A DNA stretch of 59,954 nucleotides from Lingula anatina (Eukaryota > Brachiopoda > Lingulata > Lingulida > Lingulidae): assembly GCF_001039355.2 (NCBI RefSeq), contig NW_019774914.1, forward strand, positions 126,047 to 186,000. Reading direction: 5' to 3'. The notes under the pieces are model-generated. The model saw nothing but the letters and a program-made list of their open reading frames with translations, did not search any database and was not told the origin of the DNA. Every line of letters begins with the position of its first letter. Within the stretch, counting starts at the first letter, position 1. Positions 59,801-59,954 of the stretch are shown here, in pieces. The position numbers and the translations under genes are program-made.

Positions 59801-59954
59801 TTGAAGAAAGAGAGCACCAGTCCCTGCCCCAGTCTACAGCCATCTGTCAGAGAGGAACTGGAGGCCATCATACAAGAGATTGAACAGTGTAAAGGGGGCA
59901 GCACTGCTGCGTCTGTACCTTATTCTCCTGATGGTATGGGTAACTTATTAGGAG
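50657..59954 (+). CDS. Large C2H2 zinc-finger / AT-hook protein, gene span (open at the right edge)
   Basis: Six phase-compatible exons: 50642-50837, 51509-51689, 52099-57158, 57590-57735, 58026-58224 and 58644-beyond 59954. From the ATG at 50657 this gives about 2359 codons with no stop. The order is: N-terminal segment, cysteine cluster, Gly-Ser-Gln-Gln-His repeats, a long Ser/Thr/Lys-rich disordered part, one C2H2 finger, a basic region with an AT-hook, Lys/Gln/Thr repeats, three further C2H2-type fingers and a disordered C-terminal region. The product is probably a nuclear DNA-binding protein; I do not recognise an orthologue. The start codon is inferred, since exon 1 is uncertain. Confidence 0.75.
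51509..51689 (+). CDS. Zinc-finger gene exon: cysteine cluster
   Basis: 181 bp, in phase 1 and out phase 2. Eight cysteines lie within about 45 residues (ICGNCGLQEDR, REYCGLNCDQNKFFDD, YCKRMLGDCCKC). This could be a metal-binding or disulfide module. The spacing has some TNF-receptor-like flavour, but the rest of the protein looks nuclear. The donor GTTTGT is weak. Confidence 0.65.
52099..57158 (+). CDS. Zinc-finger gene: 5-kb coding exon with repeats, zinc finger and AT-hook
   Basis: 5060 bp open throughout in one frame from the acceptor gttttcag to the donor TCAG|GTAAAT. It opens with about 17 copies of an 11-residue repeat (GSQQHGGSTYL), followed by His/Gln-rich and then Ser/Thr/Lys-rich disordered sequence. 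A C2H2 finger, CHICGKYFVRSGYVSVHIAK plus MH, is at about 55313-55375 (C-x2-C-x12-H-x4-H). An AT-hook KKRGRPNKK is at about 55783-55810. Ten-residue SKQQTHQ/SKRQKHK-type repeats lie at about 55880-56215, and a basic C-terminal part follows. Most of the exon is low complexity. Other long frames overlapping the repeat are shadows of the 33-bp periodicity. Confidence 0.85.
52130..52735 (+). repeat. 33-bp coding minisatellite (11-residue repeat)
   Basis: About 17 units encoding GSQQHGGSTYL with decay at both ends (GSQQQGDRIYL; GRYGHDGNNYH). The 33-bp length keeps the frame. It also keeps another plus frame and a minus frame open for 150-190 codons, producing spurious ORFs. Confidence 0.88.
55880..56215 (+). 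repeat. 30-bp coding repeat (SKQQTHQxTV type)
   Basis: Ten-residue units evolving from SKQQTHQLTV and GPKQQAHQST through SKQQTQKTTA to SKRQKHKTTV, with increasing basic charge along the array. An exact 60-bp block is duplicated near 55932-56055. Confidence 0.8.
57590..57735 (+). CDS. Zinc-finger gene exon: finger 2 and half of finger 3
   Basis: 146 bp. It encodes CGFCRNYSSVSKEEVGKHIE plus LQH (C-x2-C-x13-H-x4-H) and then CVRCNITFASK, the first half of another finger. The acceptor is ttttccttttag and the donor GTACAG. Confidence 0.8.
58026..58224 (+). CDS. Zinc-finger gene exon: end of finger 3 and finger 4
   Basis: 199 bp. EEQTQHKMVH completes the finger begun upstream (C-x2-C-x12-H-x3-H across the intron). 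Then comes CILCEKQFTSKSVFERHLKS plus GTH (C-x2-C-x12-H-x5-H). The acceptor is caaattag and the donor GTAATA, out phase 1. Confidence 0.82.
58644..59954 (+). CDS. Zinc-finger gene: C-terminal exon, truncated by the window
   Basis: Starts after ttgattttag and stays open to the edge (about 437 codons). It begins LNITPKAPSSASISSSAP, then LIGQKERIKHHFHQNPELAD. The rest is Ser/Gln-rich and acidic, ending near a helix EELEAIIQEIEQ. No known domain seen. Confidence 0.78.

Overview
The window is metazoan nuclear DNA, AT-rich, with GT-AG introns, many short inverted-repeat elements and abundant microsatellites. Domain content and repeat style fit a highly heterozygous marine invertebrate (lophotrochozoan or invertebrate deuterostome); I cannot name the species. 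Nothing prokaryotic, no rRNA or tRNA gene, and no CRISPR array was seen. All gene models were built by hand from splice sites, reading phase and domain logic.

Region 1 (about 0.8-34.9 kb, minus strand): one large formin gene. I could chain 21 coding exons (1058 codons, all phases compatible) from an ATG at 34891 down to 785, with the 3' end off the left edge. The order is: N-terminal region, a PH-like fold, a second and clearer PH domain, a linker made of microexons, an acidic region, a proline-rich FH1 and the first part of FH2. This architecture matches the pleckstrin-homology-domain-containing formin subtype.

Region 2 (about 12.7-16.8 kb, plus strand): a two-exon neuropeptide-type precursor gene interleaved antisense with the formin. 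One formin microexon (15312-15352) lies inside the peptide gene's intron. The 273-aa precursor has a signal peptide and three disulfide-loop modules (C-x5-C), each ending in an aromatic-Gly-Lys amidation signal. A TATA box and a CRE-like site precede exon 1.

Region 3 (31.1-39.6 kb): formin exons 1-7 are present twice (copies A and B) with an N at the junction. Region 4 (41.0-52.0 kb): a second near-identical pair (A' and B'), also joined at an N, carries the first exons of the next gene. Both junctions sit in the same repeat plus poly-A. Exon phases forbid splicing the copies in series, so uncollapsed haplotypes are the simplest reading. The pairs differ by element insertions, including a 1.57-kb TTAA-flanked element.

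Region 5 (50.6-59.95 kb, plus strand): a large predicted nuclear protein gene, more than 2350 codons and open to the right edge. It has a cysteine cluster, a 33-bp coding minisatellite, an AT-hook and four C2H2-type zinc fingers.

The introns hold several families of short inverted-repeat elements with visible target-site duplications, and a 1.2-kb minisatellite whose 34-bp unit is a copy of the end of a formin PH exon including its 5' splice site.
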